DNA of 64,000 nt from Streptomyces capitiformicae. GTDB lineage: Bacteria > Actinomycetota > Actinomycetes > Streptomycetales > Streptomycetaceae. Of the stretch, positions 63,853 to 64,000 are shown piece after piece. A program made the position numbers and the translations under genes. Under the pieces are notes generated by a model. The model saw only the letters and a list, made by a program, of their open reading frames with translations. It was not told where the DNA came from and made no database searches. Positions within the stretch are counted from its first letter, which is position 1, and each line of letters opens with the position of its first letter. The stretch is taken from positions 62,001 through 126,000 of the forward strand of contig NZ_CP022161.1 of NCBI RefSeq assembly GCF_002214185.1, written 5' to 3'.

Positions 63853-64000
63853 TCACCACGCTCCTTGGCGGACGAGGTGACGGCGGAGCTTGCCGGTCGC
63901 GGTACGCGGCAACGTGGGGACGAAGCTCACGCTGCGGGGGACCTTGAAGGCGGCCAGCTTGTCGCGGGCCATGCAGATGAGTTCGGCCTCCAGGCCCACG
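63853..64000 (-). CDS. C-terminal end of another adenylate-forming enzyme (partial)
   Basis: The last 48 codons of a gene that continues past the right edge. DKLAAFKVPRSVSFVPTLPR and TATGKLRRHLV are the A9/A10 region of acyl-CoA synthetases, including the catalytic lysine in TGK. The stop at 63853-63855 is three bases before the start of the next ligase gene, so they share a transcript. It is the most upstream visible gene of the biosynthetic operon. Confidence 0.88.
   Translation of the reverse strand, partial: VGLEAELICMARDKLAAFKVPRSVSFVPTLPRTATGKLRRHLVRQGAW

Overview
The window looks like chromosomal DNA from a Streptomyces or close relative. Coding sequence is very GC-rich with G/C in nearly every third codon position. 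GTG and TTG starts are common, Tat-type and lipobox signal peptides are frequent, two sugar permeases occur without an ATPase (the MsiK-sharing pattern of streptomycetes), and several families are typical of the genus (DUF4032, DUF1206, DUF6328, PPOX/F420 enzyme, SpoIIE-type phosphatase, RR-thioredoxin-reductase fusion). No rRNA, tRNA, CRISPR array or intact insertion sequence was seen. The window is accessory/housekeeping chromosome, not a phage or plasmid.

Layout. 1-3.3 kb: end of an STM4011-type radical-SAM operon, then a divergent LuxR regulator and type II thioesterase. 3.3-9.1 kb: citrate-type two-component system divergent from a tripartite tricarboxylate transporter (tctCBA). 9.1-20.7 kb: single metabolic and stress genes (acyl-CoA ligase, DUF4032 kinase-like protein, UspA, VOC protein), then a redox signalling pair (response regulator fused to a thioredoxin-reductase-like flavoprotein, plus a cyclic-nucleotide-domain histidine kinase), a threonine dehydratase and a PobA-type hydroxylase. 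20.7-33.2 kb: large Tat-exported propeller/amidohydrolase, cholesterol-oxidase-like flavoprotein, DUF1206 protein with an apparent 3' frameshift, RpiR regulator, TerD-CAP fusion, beta-lactamase-fold hydrolase, nucleoside-kinase-like protein.

33.3-44.8 kb is a carbohydrate-use locus: ROK repressor, lipoprotein sugar-binding protein, two permeases and two large cytoplasmic proteins that look like (alpha/alpha)-toroid saccharide-processing enzymes, in one direction; a BadF-type N-acetylglucosamine kinase-like gene and a Tat-exported PAP2 acid phosphatase are divergent. A palindromic operator candidate lies between the two arms and a long hairpin separates the binding-protein gene from the permeases. 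44.8-59.5 kb: SpoIIE-type phosphatase/anti-sigma protein, peptidoglycan-binding membrane protein, a decayed sensor kinase, secreted and small enzymes, S1 protease, and a second ROK/sugar locus that has lost most of its transporter (only the tail of a binding protein remains). 60.2-64 kb: the downstream end of a tightly coupled biosynthetic operon (two adenylate-forming enzymes, flavin monooxygenase, aminodeoxychorismate-lyase-type PLP enzyme) that continues past the right edge.

The points most worth pursuing are the uncharacterised toroid-enzyme sugar locus, the cysteine-poor response-regulator/flavoprotein fusion with its kinase, a dispersed intergenic repeat that has become coding inside the TerD-CAP protein, and two clear decay events (the sensor kinase and the sugar-binding protein).
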